Position numbers and translations under genes: made by a program. A stretch of DNA of 64,000 nt from Perca fluviatilis (lineage: Eukaryota > Chordata > Actinopteri > Perciformes > Percidae), in the NCBI RefSeq assembly GCF_010015445.1, contig NC_053120.1:19184308-19248307 (forward strand), written 5' to 3'. Position 1 is the stretch's first letter. The number at the start of each line of letters is the position of its first letter. Below are positions 10,801 to 23,700 of this stretch, piece after piece. The notes under the pieces were generated by a model, which made no database searches, was not told where the DNA came from, and saw nothing but the letters and a program-made list of their open reading frames with translations.

Positions 10801-11592
10801 TATTGTAACTCCAGAGTCTATGCGTATAGAGCTCAACAGTGTGGTTCCGGAAGTAAAAATCCGGAGGTAGACTGACCACGAGCTACGTGGTTGTGAAATG
10901 AAAGTTTCTGCTCCTGTAGAAGCTAGAAGTCTTTATGTAATCAACCTTGTTTTAAGAAAAACATGTTTTATCCGCGATCTTATGGAGAAAAACTACACTA
11001 CCCACAATCCTAAGCGTAACAGCGACGTCTCTGATTGGTCCAACTTGCTGTTACCATAGAAACGTTTACCGTACCCGCGAAACCGCGAACGGCTAGAGCA
11101 AGCTTCTACAATTGAAGTCTATGATCGTTTCTGTACACAACCTTGTACCTTTGCCTTTTTCAAAATGTTTTTATGCTCACTATTCATCTCGTAGCTGGTT
11201 GACTTGGTTTTCAGACTTAAAACTCTATATACAAGCAATTTTCAAAACGTCAATGAAACAATTGAATGTGGAAAAACACTTTCGGACCCACAGCCATTAA
11301 AAAAGTGGGCGGTCACTGTTGAGCTCTAGAAGTATAGCCCTCTAAGATCCAGGCCACCTGCTTCACTAACATTGGCTGAAGAAAAATGCTGATGTTGGTA
11401 GCAGATCTCTGGTCTCGCAGCTGTAATATACAGTAACTGCGGATGTAAGAGAGGCCCGTGCAGGGCACAAGGGCGCGAAAGTAATCTTCACGACTGCACT
11501 TGCTCAAGGAATAAACCAAATAGCAATAGCTCTTAGAGGGCTATGTCTATATTCATAGAATCTGGAGTTACAATACGTAACTATCGTTATGC
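10789..11592 (-). mobile_element. Inverted-repeat element copy B, interrupted by a second element
   Basis: The left end is AACGATAGTTACATATTGTA (10788 onward). The right end, TACAATACGTAACTATCGTT, is its inverse with one mismatch. The inside includes CTCTAAGAGCTATTGCTATT (reverse) and the GCGCGAAAG/GTGCAGGGCACAAGG block. Without the insertion at 10827-11328 the element would be about 300 bp. It encodes nothing. I do not know its superfamily. Confidence 0.65.
10827..11328. mobile_element. Nested 502-bp MITE with perfect 15-bp ends
   Basis: The ends TAGAGCTCAACAGTG (10827-10841) and CACTGTTGAGCTCTA (11314-11328) are perfect inverted copies. The insertion splits copy B: sequence on both sides (TCTATGCGTA / AAGTATAGCCCTC) rejoins to resemble the uninterrupted right arm of the same element. 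The longest internal frame (62 codons) has no recognisable domain. The target duplication is unclear. Confidence 0.7.
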
Positions 11593-11798
11593 TTGGTGCT
11601 GATGGCTCTGCTCTTGATAATGCTCCCCGGACCAGCCAAGGAGCATGCTAAGCTAAAACAGGGAGTGCTTTGCAGAAACCCCCCTGGGTATAAAAGAGTG
11701 AGCCAAAAGAAAGACATTGAAAACCATTTTAAACTTTTGAGTCCTGTTAGGATTCTGAACTAGAAAGGTGGAGGCTGGGGAGAAGGAGGCAAAGCTTG

Positions 11799-11843
<45 letters not shown>

Positions 11844-12797
11844 CAGCGAGTGAAGCAGTGTCAGTTTAGCAGGGATCAGTGAGGAGGCAGTTATATTTAA
11901 AAGGACCACCTTGATGTGAGAAAGGCTGTGATTGGTGTGTGTCTGATAGGAATGATAATTCAATCAGCAGGCGTGTGACTTCCGTGTCCTGTATGAACTA
12001 ACTTCATTCATAGCACAGATTACTGACAACATGCTTTAATCTGGCGGTTTCTATCCTTGCCTCACTCTATCACTCACCGACTGTTTGAGAGGGTTTGCGG
12101 ATAAGGATAGTTCCTTTAAATCACCCTAAAATCAACTTTATGTCTTCAGACTCAGGTTGAGTAACCCATGTATAAAGAGTTTGATTGCAATTAATAAAAC
12201 CAACTCATTTACATTAAACTCATATGCACTTCTAACCTCACCCCTGATAGAAAAAATAAAATGAGGGAAAGTGTTCCACTATAACTCAAGCAAACTGCAT
12301 TAGAAAGGTGCTTTCTTTTCAATGCTCATTTTTTAAATGCTAACTTTCTGGTCACAGTTGCACCAAACATGCACACAGCATATACTGTGATATATCAATC
12401 ATAATTCATCCAAACGTTAGATATGAGAAACCACACTTTGGAGAGGCTGTTATCCTGAATAGGTGACACATTGTTGTGTATTAATTGAGTTTCTGGACAC
12501 AAACAGTCTGGCAGTGAAAGTCGTGGATGACTTCATCACCTTTCATCTTGCATTAATGACTGACTATTTTAACAAGTACTTCACAGACGTCAACACTGAT
12601 GAGTAGGTCTGACCCATTTAATCCTGCTGTCATGGCATGTGAATGCTTCGAGTCAAAACTGAGAGGTAATCAATGGCAAAATCCTCCATTCAGAAACTGA
12701 AACAGGGCAGTACTTCTCGTCCGCTGTTCAACCTGAAACAAGCTGTTCTTTAATGTCGGCGACTGTTATTTGTGCTCCTCCTTTTTTTTTTTTTATT
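11593..12797. other. Unique DNA with a CAG repeat
   Basis: No gene seen. A TATAAAAG word occurs at about 11689-11696, with nothing downstream to suggest a transcript. The CAG run is listed separately. Confidence 0.4.
11800..11841 (+). repeat. (CAG)14 trinucleotide repeat
   Basis: Fourteen uninterrupted CAG units, read as poly-Gln, poly-Ser or poly-Ala on the + strand and poly-Cys in the overlapping minus frame. There is no surrounding coding context, so I treat it as a non-coding microsatellite. Confidence 0.9.
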
Positions 12798-12862
12798 TTG
12801 GCACCAGCACCGTTTTAAAAGTATTGTTTTAGCACCGGTATTGGTAAAAACTCAAACAATAA
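12798..12862 (+). mobile_element. Fragment of a 'GGCACCGGTA' type element
   Basis: The stretch GGCACCAGCACCGTTTT ... AGCACCGGTATTGGTAAAAAC resembles the ends of another fish hAT-like MITE. It is cut off by the hAT insertion immediately to the right. Low-confidence assignment by resemblance only. Confidence 0.3.
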
Positions 12863-12885
12863 CCAATCCTAAGCATAATGCACTG

Positions 12886-13830
12886 TTATCCACTAGGGGT
12901 GGTACGGTTCACAAAACCCACAGTTCGGTTCGTATCACGGTTTTAGGGTCACGGTTTTCGGTTCTGTACGGTTCTTGTTGTTATTTTTTCTTTAATCTTT
13001 AACACTCCAGAAATATACTTCAGCATATGATATATAGCTTAATTATCCATAATGTAGGACACAGTATTAAAACATAGTTCTTAATTGTAATCATGCACAA
13101 ATGGAATTTGACTTTAAGCACATTATTGGGACCATCTCTGAGGAAAGCAAGGTGAGATTTTGATACAGCAAGAGGGAAGACAATGATGATTTCAACAAGC
13201 TTTTCATTTATTTGGCAAAAAAATTTGTGTGTATCACCATTTACAGGAACATATGTGCCCTTTTTACCACATGAACAATTGAAATAACTTGCATTTATCA
13301 AACTAACAACTTCAGTGTAGCTCTTACAAAAATACAGGTGACGTGACCTGCAGCACTCCACACACCACCGTTGAGGAGTGGTCGGCTCGCCGCCTCTCAA
13401 AATCTGACGAAAATCTTTTAAACTGACCTTTGTCGATCTGAAATGAAGACAGATTCAGCATCTGCATGGTCTATTTCTCGCTTAAAATGTTTTCAGAAAC
13501 ACATTTCGGTGAACTATTTTCGGAAAATATTAGATCGTATTCACAACGAGACGCCATTAGAGTCGGTTTTGAAATTCGAGAGCAGCCAGCCCCACGTGAC
13601 GCATTCGTCAAATCATCTGCCATGTGTTGCGTTTGTCACGCTCATCCCACTCGTCATTTCCGGTAAGTGTTTTAACATAGGTGTTGAAAGAGGGCACAAC
13701 GGCAGTAAGTGGTTTGTGCACATTAGAAGTGTATTGACGAACCGCGCTACGCACACACGTTCCGAACCGAGACAAGCGAACCGTACGGTTCGGATGTTTT
13801 TTCATGAACCGTACCACCCCTATTATCCAC
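12886..13830. mobile_element. hAT element, non-autonomous, 929 bp, with perfect 8-bp duplication
   Basis: The element runs from TAGGGGTGGTACGGTTCA at 12894 to TGAACCGTACCACCCCTA ending at 13822, perfect inverted ends. It is flanked by TTATCCAC at 12886-12893 and 13823-13830. An 8-bp duplication and TA(G/R)GGGTG ends are diagnostic of the hAT superfamily. The subterminal region repeats CGGTTCGGTT-like words. Open frames of 126 (minus) and 158 (plus) codons lie within, but neither contains a BED finger or hAT transposase motif I can recognise, so this is probably a deletion derivative mobilised in trans. Identical duplications suggest a fairly recent insertion. Confidence 0.9.
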
Positions 13831-15489
13831 TGGTATTGCTAACAATGGATAACCTGGCTAAAGTCCCCCTAACCCGTTTTTTCGACTTTTTACTGGAATG
13901 CGTTCAACTCAGGTTTTGACCCCTTCAGAGGACTTCCGAGGTAAATGAAACACAGCATCTGATCATAAATCCCTTCTGGCCTCGGAACCCAAGGAGGAGC
14001 TGGATGATGTGGCTGGGGTCGTCTGGGCTCCCTTGCTTATCCTGCTGCTTGATAACAGGTCAGGATAGATGAATTATTATGTTTACAGCAAAACAATGTT
14101 CTTTAAATTGTTCCCATTATTACACACTGTTGCATTCAAGAGCTCTATAAAACAAGAATACGAATAATGTAGGTGTCCATGAGTTCAAAAAACTTCAAGG
14201 TGCTTCAGCATACCTGCCAGATTCAGTACCTGCCAGATCCTCCAGTTCAGTTTTGTCAATGGGAATCAACGTATGTTCTCACACATACACACTGTGTTTC
14301 AAGCATGCACAGCTCCACTCTAAGTGCACATTACAGTGTAAAACTATGTGTTTTTTCTAACAATCATTGTAATGTGTAATACAGCAACACTCCTTGTGAA
14401 AGTATTTAGTACAGCCAAACGTAAACTAAACCATGTCCCCATTATGATCCCTGTTATTAATGCAACCAGAATGAGCCATTTCAAAGCTGTATGAAGGAAT
14501 TTAGCTATTCATATTATCTATCAAAGGCATTTCAGAAGTGGGCTGGCTCTTATTTAATGCTCACATGGAAGAAACGGCAATGGAACAGAACGACCTAATC
14601 ACACACAGACAATAACCAATTTCTCCCTGCTGCCTCTTTAAAGGAACCCCAAAAAAGCCCTGAATCTAAATCTGAATCTAAATCTAAACAAAATACATTT
14701 ATGTCTCCTTTACTTCAAAAAAGTCAGACCAAGAAAATTCACAAGAGACCAAATTCCTGTCTGAGCAGATGAAGTAGTTTTCTTTAACCAAGGGATGGCT
14801 TTTCTGTGGGCGCATCCCAAATGAGGGGGTCAGACAAGTTAAGGCTTGTCCTAAAATGGACACATGTTCGCCATTGTCAAGCCAACTTCTTTCCCAGCCA
14901 GGAGATCAATGCGACCTGTCAGAAGTCACCCACTTGCTGTCAGACATAAGAATGATGCTTTAGGGGAGCTGGGGATAGGGGAGGGGGAGGACCGCAAATT
15001 ATGTAGCGGAATCTCATAGGGCAGTCTGCATTTTTGCATTTTAATTTCAGAGGAGGTGGGGGGTAATGATTAAGAATCAGGGCCCTCTGGGGGTGGTCAT
15101 TGACAATGACCACTCGCATCCTGCAGGTAGAACAAACTGGGGACAGATGAGAGCTGGCAGATGTGGCAGATACTGTTGGCATCTGTTGCATCTTACAGCC
15201 ATAAATGGTACTTTGTTAATGAAGAAATGTGGATAAAATTAGACTTTTGGCAACTTCTATGAGTGAAAAACAAATTCCAACTAGGTGGACAACAAGAGAA
15301 AAGTCTTAAGTCAATGAAACAGATATTTAGGCAATTTGTGCTACAAGACAATCGAAATCTTACTTATTGTTACTTTAAATTAGCATTGCCAGGACATATA
15401 ATAGCACCAGCTAAAAAAACACCAGAATGTTAATTTTGCAATTCTGTCAGTAAAGTTATGGTCAGTAGTGTTGACTCCAACCAGCCTGG

Positions 15490-15562
15490 CTGTCAATCAG
15501 TCAGGCCCTGATCTAGTGACCATATGTGATATGTGTTTGGGTGCAGCAGGTCTGATTGACAG
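15490..15562. promoter_or_regulatory. Two opposed PBX-MEIS/PREP composite sites
   Basis: TGATTGACAG, the consensus for PBX paired with MEIS or PREP homeodomain proteins, occurs on the minus strand at 15490-15499 and on the plus strand at 15553-15562. Additional CTGTCA half-sites lie nearby at about 15656, 15936 and 16040. The sites are seen directly. Enhancer function is inferred. Confidence 0.35.
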
Positions 15563-16176
15563 CTGCCCCTCCTTGAGCCCCGGCCACAGCACCTGCTTTG
15601 TCAGTCGGCTCTGCTGACACGTGTCCCTCTTTGTGGCCCCACGCAGTTCCCCCACTGTCAGAGCTGAGGGGCGACTCAACAGGCAAACACATCCAGGGCT
15701 TTTACCAAGGGTGCTGACTGACCGACCGATAGGGGCTATGTGAGGAGGGTTAGAAGGGGGTTGTTGTTGAAGGAAGGATGGAATGTAGTAGAGAGGTCAA
15801 AGGGAGGTGGTATGTTAAGATAAGGTAAACTACGGGGCAAACTACAGGTTAACAGCTTGATGGTGACTTCCACAGCATGGATGATATTGGGTGGGATGGG
15901 TGGGGCAAACGAGATAAGCAGGACAGCCAATCATCTGTCAACTTTACAGCCCGTAACAAATGAGCAGAGCTGCAGCAGAAAGAAAGGGGCCGGGGCAGAA
16001 AGGATTGATTGGCGGCTAGAGGGGGCAGTGGGCGGGCAACTGTCAGTCATCTGGCCTTGTGAGGCCTGGGGCACACCTGTGCACCTTTTGCATAGGGCTG
16101 GACGACCCTTTTAATGGGTGGGTCAATGCAGGGCAGTGTGATGAGTAAAGCAGGATGGGGATGTTGTTATGTAGCA

Positions 16177-16185
16177 TATAAAAGG
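16177..16185 (+). promoter_or_regulatory. Possible TATA box
   Basis: TATAAAAGG lies in GC-rich, repeat-free sequence just downstream of a GC-box-like GGGCGGGC and an inverted CCAAT (ATTGG) near 16007-16035. No open frame or splice donor follows convincingly, so a promoter here is only a possibility. Confidence 0.2.
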
Positions 16186-18264
16186 GCTGCTGTCCCCCAA
16201 TGTAGATCACCTGAGTGATAGCAGAGCAGGTCAGCGAACCAAAGGCATTGTTATGATCTTACGCATTTTATGGCCCTTCCAAATTTGGCTTATATTGTAC
16301 CGGCTATTAAAACACTGAGGAGTAACCCCTATAATTAGCAGGAACATACTTTGTTTATCTCAGAGCACTTTATTCTCTGATCACAGGCAAAATAAAAAGA
16401 ACATGCCAACCTAAAGATTTACAGTATGAGGGCCATGACAACAATGTATGTCTTATTTATTTTATTTTAACACTGTACACAACTCTATGTATTTACATTA
16501 TACACCCTATGTAACATATTCATGTAAATATGCAACACTGCACTAATTCTGGATCTCCGCCCTGTGGTGTTTCCACTAGGCAGGCAAACTTTCTCATGTT
16601 AAACAAAGGAACTCATTCACTGACCGCTAAGCACGGGTGAACAACTGTACAACAGGAGTAGGTGTGGGAACATGAACCATCTATCCTGTCCACATCTGCA
16701 GCGCACTTCCTCCCCCACAGATGAGGCAGCTGTTGTACGGTAAACTGTGCCGTGCGGCTCCCTCCTTGGTCAGAGCACTTTCCCCATTGTTAGGATGAAA
16801 AGCGCCGCAGCGGTGGTGGCCCCAGTCCTCAGGAGCAATGGCTGGCTGGAGCTTATTTTGGTTGGGCTTTCCCAAATAAACACACCAGGACCTTGCAGCC
16901 GCAGCTGTGGGCCTCTCCCTGTCTGACCTGCTCTCCTGTGACTCCTCCACTCACAGAGAGAAAGAGAGAGAAAACAAGTAAGGGGGAAAGAGACAACTAG
17001 CCCGAGCCAAAGCCTGCAGAGGTTAGAAGGGCCGAATGCTGCTTATTAACAGAGTCAGGTCTTTCCCACGCCTGCAGGCCTCGTGTGTGCAGCCGGCGGC
17101 GTGCCTGCTTGCCAGAAAGTGTTTAGCTAACTCATCTACAGTCATCCTCCCACCAAGGGAGGGGGGTGAGGTTTGGTTTCTCACTGCTGGACAGAGAGGA
17201 AGGTTTATTCAGCAATTTTCTGTGCAAAGACCGTGAGGTTTAAAACCTAGAGGGTGAATGGAATGCAGAACGCCTTTCTTCTTTTAACCTCCTGCTCTCA
17301 ATATGGATGAGAGTGTGAATTTGGAGTTTGACAGCTGAGTAAATTGGACTAATGGGCTGTGCATGCTGCGATGGAGGTCACATTGTGCCCGTTCCTGCAG
17401 CCCCGCTTGTGGGAATAAAGCTACAAACTGCTGCCTTGCTGCAAGAAACAAGGGCATGTTGTTGAAAAAGCACACCCACATGTTGGCATCACATTTTAAT
17501 GAAAGGATCATCCTGGGCAGAAATATCCCAGAGCTAAATATTTTTTCCATTTAGATAAAAACTGGCATCAATACAAAATACAGAAATGTAGCTATTAGGT
17601 ATGAAACTGACCTTGTCTTGCATGTTTTGCATACAAGAACATTTGCCAAAGACAGGGGTATATCATATCATATTACATTATATTATATTGTGAAAAGTTT
17701 GAGCATCTACATTTCCATGGCAACTGATTAAATTCAATCTGGTGATGAGTATCATAAGACAGTCAAAGATCCCAGAACAAGCAAGTATGTAGAGTAGAGT
17801 TTAGTGACAGTTATGTTTGTATTTTTTGAATCTTTAGATATTGGAATCTAACAGCTATTGTTTGGCTTTAAATCTTTTTTTCCCCATAATAATCCGTCAT
17901 AAAGTTAAAGAGGTAAAACATGAATAGTCCCACTAGTGTCCCACCCCCCTCACCCACCCACACAGCAAAACACCCACCCTCCTGAATTCCTCCTACATAC
18001 AAACCCACACATACCCTCTACCTCCTACATATGTCTCCGTCCACACAAACGCCCACACACACATCCATCAACGCTAATGAATGGTCAATCACCCACCTAA
18101 CTCCCACACACACAAACACACACACCGACTCATTCTCCAACAAATACAACAGAAGCCTACACCCTCCTACGCACAGACACATACGCTCACACACTCTTTA
18201 CCCCCTGTGTTGCTCTGTTTGCACTGTCAGCCTGATGCAGAGCTGAGTCAGCAATCACCCATTG

Positions 18265-18365
<101 letters not shown>

Positions 18366-18578
18366 CCTGCAGCCTCTCCAGGAGCACTGTGGTAAAGGAG
18401 GAAAGAGGGCAGCCTCTGGAGGGGACAGATGGGCAGAGAGAGAGCTCCTGGGCAGGTAGTTATCCCCAGAATGTGGGGGCGTCTTTGGGGGGGTCTTGCT
18501 AGGGGCTGAATTGCCTTTAAATGCCCCCCACCAACACCCATGGAGAGCATCTAGAGGGGGGCTATTGTCACTAAAGAC

Positions 18579-18683
18579 TCCCTCCTCCTTCTCCTTCTCC
18601 TTCTCCTCCTCCTCCTCCTCCCTCCTCCTCCTTCTCCTTCTCCTCCTCCTCCTCCTCCTCCTCCTCCTCCTCCTCCTCCTCCC
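18579..18683 (+). repeat. (TCC/TTC)n polypyrimidine tract, ~105 bp
   Basis: A pure C/T strand of CCT and CTT units with mirror symmetry. Such tracts can form triplex (H-DNA). It produces spurious poly-Leu/Ser (plus) and poly-Arg/Glu (minus) frames. Confidence 0.95.
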
Positions 18684-20563
18684 ACTTTTTATGCTGAGTG
18701 GGTGCATCGCAGGGAGATCACTGCCTACAAACACACCTGCAGGAATGCACTGGAATGAATATGTAGAGTGTCAGCAAATGGACCGGCATCTGTTATGTGG
18801 AGACACATGGCCTTCCTCAGTGAATATGAATGACATCGCTGCAAATTCCCCTCTGAATTAATGTGGTCTTTTTTGCAGCAAAAACAACGGCCAACGTGTT
18901 GATTACCTGCCAGGCCCAGATCCTGTTCTACAAGTGACGCTAGAGTTAGTTTTAATTCATGCCGGGCTGTGCCCTTCTCCCAGCAGACCTGGGCAGCCTG
19001 AGTTTAGCCCCCCTTCCCCCCCAGAGTCCTAGAAAATAATTGAAGCCAGAAATAAAAATGTTCACCAATGAAGCAGAAAGAGAGAGAGAGTCAGAAGCTT
19101 GGGAGAAAGTTGGGACTGGGCATTAAATCTCCAGTCCCTTATTCTTTCAGCGCCACCACAGAGCCACGTCAAAAATTACACAGCATCTCCAGCTAGCAGG
19201 CAATTACAGTGTGGGGGTCTATGTGTGACGCCTGTGTAGGACTGACTGGCACTTTCCTCACTGACATTCACACAGAGGTACTTACAATTTACAGCACAGG
19301 GTTCATTTTCAGATGAACCGAATCCAAGAGCCGGGCCCGCTCCCAAGGCCCTCTTTCTGTTTTTCAAAGTCGTAATTTCAAAAAATATATAATCATTCAG
19401 GCCCAAATTGCTAGATAATGGCTATGGTTGTACTCAAGCAATGAGTGACAGACTCAGAGAGGAAGAGCAAGCAACAGAAAGGCTGAGAGGTTGACAGAGA
19501 ACTGGAGATAAAGGTTGTGTTTGCCAGGGACTCTGTCTGGGCTCGATGGCGGGCCTGATGGCACCGTGTCAGTGTCATTACGTGGGTGTGTGTTCAGGAG
19601 CGGTTTCAGCCCAGACGGACGTGACACACACATTCAAGCGCTTGTCAGGAGGCCACCCACGCCTGACATCGGGAGAGTGCCAAGCCCTGACACACGGAGC
19701 GTGGTGAAGTGACAAGTTCGTCAAGAGACCGATCAGTGCCTCCTTGCCACATGTCAGTCATTATCTCTCACAATCATCTCTCACTTCCCCCTTTTCTCCC
19801 TCCCCTCCTCATCATCTGAATATGTTTAACTAATCATTTGTGTTTCAGATGAACACACTGTAACCTCAGTACATATCCATCTTCTAAGATATGTATTAGA
19901 GGTGAGAAATTGCAGTTAAATGACAAATATTTGACCTCCTCAGAGTATTTTATGTCCCTAATCTAGATAATAGAAAGCTCTTGTGGCAAATCATTTCATT
20001 CGGTATCGTTTAATGTAACATCACAGAGCGAAACTTATTTTTCACGTTTAATAACTTCAGACAAAGGCCAGATGTGGACACAGTGCCAGTGGTTGATATT
20101 GCCAAGTGTTGGTAATTTATTCTCCTCCAGACCCCTCTACTCATCAGAACCAACAACTGTGGACTGACAAGCCTCCCTCCAAATGTTCCTTGTGGTTTCT
20201 CTTGGGGTGTGCAAGACCTCATGCAAATGGTTAATCACCTAACTTTACTGTTTGTCCCAACTGGCAAAGTAAACAAAAGGCACACTTGGGCAGGCGTCTT
20301 AAACAAGCTGAGGAGTGTAGGAGGTTTCCAGAAATAAACCAGAGTATGCAGTTAAATCACACCCGAGGGAGGGTCAAGTGTGCCAGATTTCAAAGGGAAC
20401 CCATAAAAAGACACAATCTGGTTTTCACATTTCAACTAAAGAGGCATATGTGGCTGAGATATCATGCCACCACAGTTTCCAGGGAGGGGTGTGCTATCGC
20501 CAGCGCTTACTGTAACTCAATCTCTGTTCATGCAGGCGGGGATTTATGGCTGTTGTTAAACCA
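18684..20563. other. Unique DNA, no gene seen
   Basis: Mixed composition. GC-rich, repeat-free stretches at about 18890-19020 and 19500-19740 could be conserved non-coding sequence. No exon with both splice signals and coding character was found. Confidence 0.4.
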
Positions 20564-20565
20564 GT

Positions 20566-20720
20566 GGTTCTCAATCCTGTGCCAGTGAAACCAAAATAAT
20601 GAAGGTTTTCATTCCTACCACTCACTATAGCAGCTGATTATTCCTGATTTTTATATCTCAAAGGGGAGCAATTATTGGTTGACATGGAAACCGGCATTTT
20701 CTTTCTGTATGGATGTTAGA
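20566..20720 (+). mobile_element. Fragment beginning like a hAT element
   Basis: CCAGTGGTTCTCAATCCTGT resembles the left end at 166, but the interior is different and there is no matching right end. Probably an old truncated copy. Confidence 0.35.
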
Positions 20721-23700
20721 AAATTAAACAATCATGCACAGATCTTTACAGCACACATATCACATCATAAGTGGGATCATTTCCAAGTATTATTTCACCT
20801 GTAACAACAACCACCTGTGCCATCACATCATAAGCCCCTTCCCCTCACATGGCATCAGTTTAAGATCTCTGAACAACCTCACAGTGTTGTCTAGTGCCAT
20901 CTATCTCCCTGGCCGTCTATGAGACGAAGCAACACACCAAACGGGATAATCCCTTGTCAACATGTTGCTGATCCTGGGATTGGGTTGCCCCTGGGCCCTG
21001 ATCTCCCCTCTGCCTCCCTCCTTCCTTCATCACTGGGTCCCTCAGGCCGACATGGACACTGACAAAGCCCTAATCCATCATCTCCTGTCAGGGAAGGCCG
21101 CACCGCAACACCCCCCCTCATGGTCCAGCATTAGCCTAATCCACTGGGCCGGGGCTCCATGAGAATGGAGCGCCCACATGGCTTCACCCCGGTTCTGTTT
21201 ACTCGTCCCATCTGAGTCAACACACACCCCAGAAGGACGACAGCCACAGACAAGAGGGGAACACCATGAAGTCCCTGGACCTATCCTGAACTGTTTACTG
21301 CACCCACCAGCAGAGGAGGCTTTACCTTGTGTGGCGATGCAGTGAGTGTGTCTGGAAGGCCTCTGGTGTGGTAATAATGTAATCCCTGAAGCAAACACAG
21401 CTAGGCCTGCTGACTTCTGAAGGGTGTAGCTGGCTGTGGATGCCTCCTCTAAGGGGAGAAGCGCACTCCACATCTGTGAATTGACAGCAAAAGGTGCATA
21501 TAGCCTTCAGGGTGCACACACACTACATATTTACACTTGAACAGCACACACAGCTAATGATAGTTGCAGGGTAGGAACATGAGAGTAAAGAGAGAAATTA
21601 CATTTATAGTGTCAAAGTGGTGTGTCAGCAACCGTATAAGCAAATAGCTAAAAAGGTTTAGTGTTTTTGCAAACAAAACAAAAAAGGTGAGAACAGAGTT
21701 TAGCTTGTGTTTTGAAAGTTTTTAAGTTTGTTTGCCAGTTTTGTCAGCTGTCTGTCACATAACAAGAGCACAACATATTCACAAATGAATGTGAGCTTAC
21801 AGATAGCAGATCACAAGTCTACAAACTGTTTTTATATTGAGCTGAAATATCAATAAGGATAATTGATTATTCAATTTAGTGTCTAGCGATTTGAGTAATT
21901 GCTGTTGAACTAACGTTTGTAACAGCCGTGTTTTATGAATGTTTGTTGTGATATTTCACTCTTTACATGCATGAATGCCTGCTGTTATACCTGCTGAAGG
22001 CTCCACACTGCTCTGTTTGGGAGGAAGCGTCCATTGATCCGTGCTGTCCTGCCTCCACTCCCCTCACGCTGCGTTTCAGTGACCATTCAGAGCCAACACC
22101 TCCCTCTAGTGGTGGAGGTATGAACAGCATGGTCAATTCTACACTATATTACGGTCCTATTCCATATTTATAATGATTTAATCTGAACCTGTAAACATTT
22201 CACAGTTCACCACAGATATGGCCTAGTGTTGTTTTAATTTAAACTTGTTGAATCATCCCACATCATGTTTGAGAGGCTTTTACTGTATGCATTTGGCAAA
22301 ACACTGAAACACTGTCATGACGCCTATATCCTTTTTTAATAGATGTAAAGGTGAATATCAATTTACTTTTGATTTATCATATTAAAGTTGCAAAAAGAAA
22401 CTGCAGTTTACACAAACATGCTCATATAGTGTTTGATGTAGTTTAATGTTGCTCTCATTTACAAAGACACACTAACTTCAACACAGAAACTTAAACCACA
22501 TTAAGACATTTTTTTAATATGGTTTAAGATCATACATAACAATGGAAGGATTTTTTTTTTTGGGAAGGGGGGGAGGAGGGATTTTAATGTTGTTGTCTGT
22601 TGAAGAATTACTAACATCATAATAAATAAGAGATGGGATGACACACATTCTTATATTTAAAACACATTTTAATATTTTCCTTAGCAAATTGTTTCCCTTG
22701 ATTGAATTGGCAGCAAATTGACCCCAGATCTTGGTGAAAGCCAAGATGATGCACTCAGTAAACATTCCTATTGGAGAGGAAAAACACACCTGAGCCTGGA
22801 GGTGTGGGAGCCACGTGTGGAGGGAATTGAACCCAGGTCTTATTTTCCCTAACACTGACACCCTGGATGGCTCTCTTTCCATGCTTGAGTTACCTTCCCT
22901 GTCTCCCTTTATCCTTTATACCTAGGCCTATGTGATGAGCACATGTCCCTGAGGGCCCATCTACACAAAGTTTCACATTCTCTGCAACACATATTGTCTG
23001 GCCTGAGATGAACAGACAAGGAATTCTGGCAGGAGAGGGAGTTATTCTGCCTTAAGGGGAGAGGGAGCTGGTAGGGGGATATTTCAGGATCTCCTGTGGC
23101 TTTGTTGGCACCCGTACGGCTTTGTTATCAGCTCCATTTGGGAATTAGGGGATATTCGAGGGGAATCCTGGGCTGCGGGTAGGGTGGGACAGAATTGGCA
23201 GTAACATGTTCAAGTAAAATGTGCATTTGATTTGTGTTGAATGTACCGGGTTTTTATAGTTTTATATTTTACATCGGGTTTTTCTTTTTTATTTCATTGC
23301 GAAATATGCTTTTCATTCCAGTAGTATTTCAGCTTGAGTAACAGATTTTTATTGTTCAGAGGTGATACTGATGTAACTATAAGGTTAAGAAGAAGATGTT
23401 CATAAGTGTCTAAACTCCAACCTTTAATGCTGAATACATGCAGATGTTTTACACTCTGTAGAATGTAACTAAATACAAGTATTCCTATGTATTTGAGGAA
23501 TGTCTGTGCTGTTTTTGTACATACATTTGTATTTAAATATATTAATTAAGTGGTATCTTTACTTTTGGCAAGGAAATATATCATGTAATTACTGCTGTTG
23601 CACAATTACATTTCATTTAAGTTTTTTAAAAACTTGTGCAAAGTGAGAGAGACATTATCCATCTTCCACATAGACAGCTGACTATAGGTAGATGGTAGGT

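Noticed and set aside
11800..11841. Poly-glutamine coding exon
   Set aside because: The CAG run has no coding or splice context. The surrounding frame closes quickly.
13020..13919. 126-codon minus and 158-codon plus frames
   Set aside because: They lie largely inside the hAT element (the plus frame runs past its right end) and show no transposase motif.
16177..16260. Complete promoter with transcript at the TATA-like word
   Set aside because: No initiator, open frame or donor follows convincingly. Listed only as a low-confidence motif.
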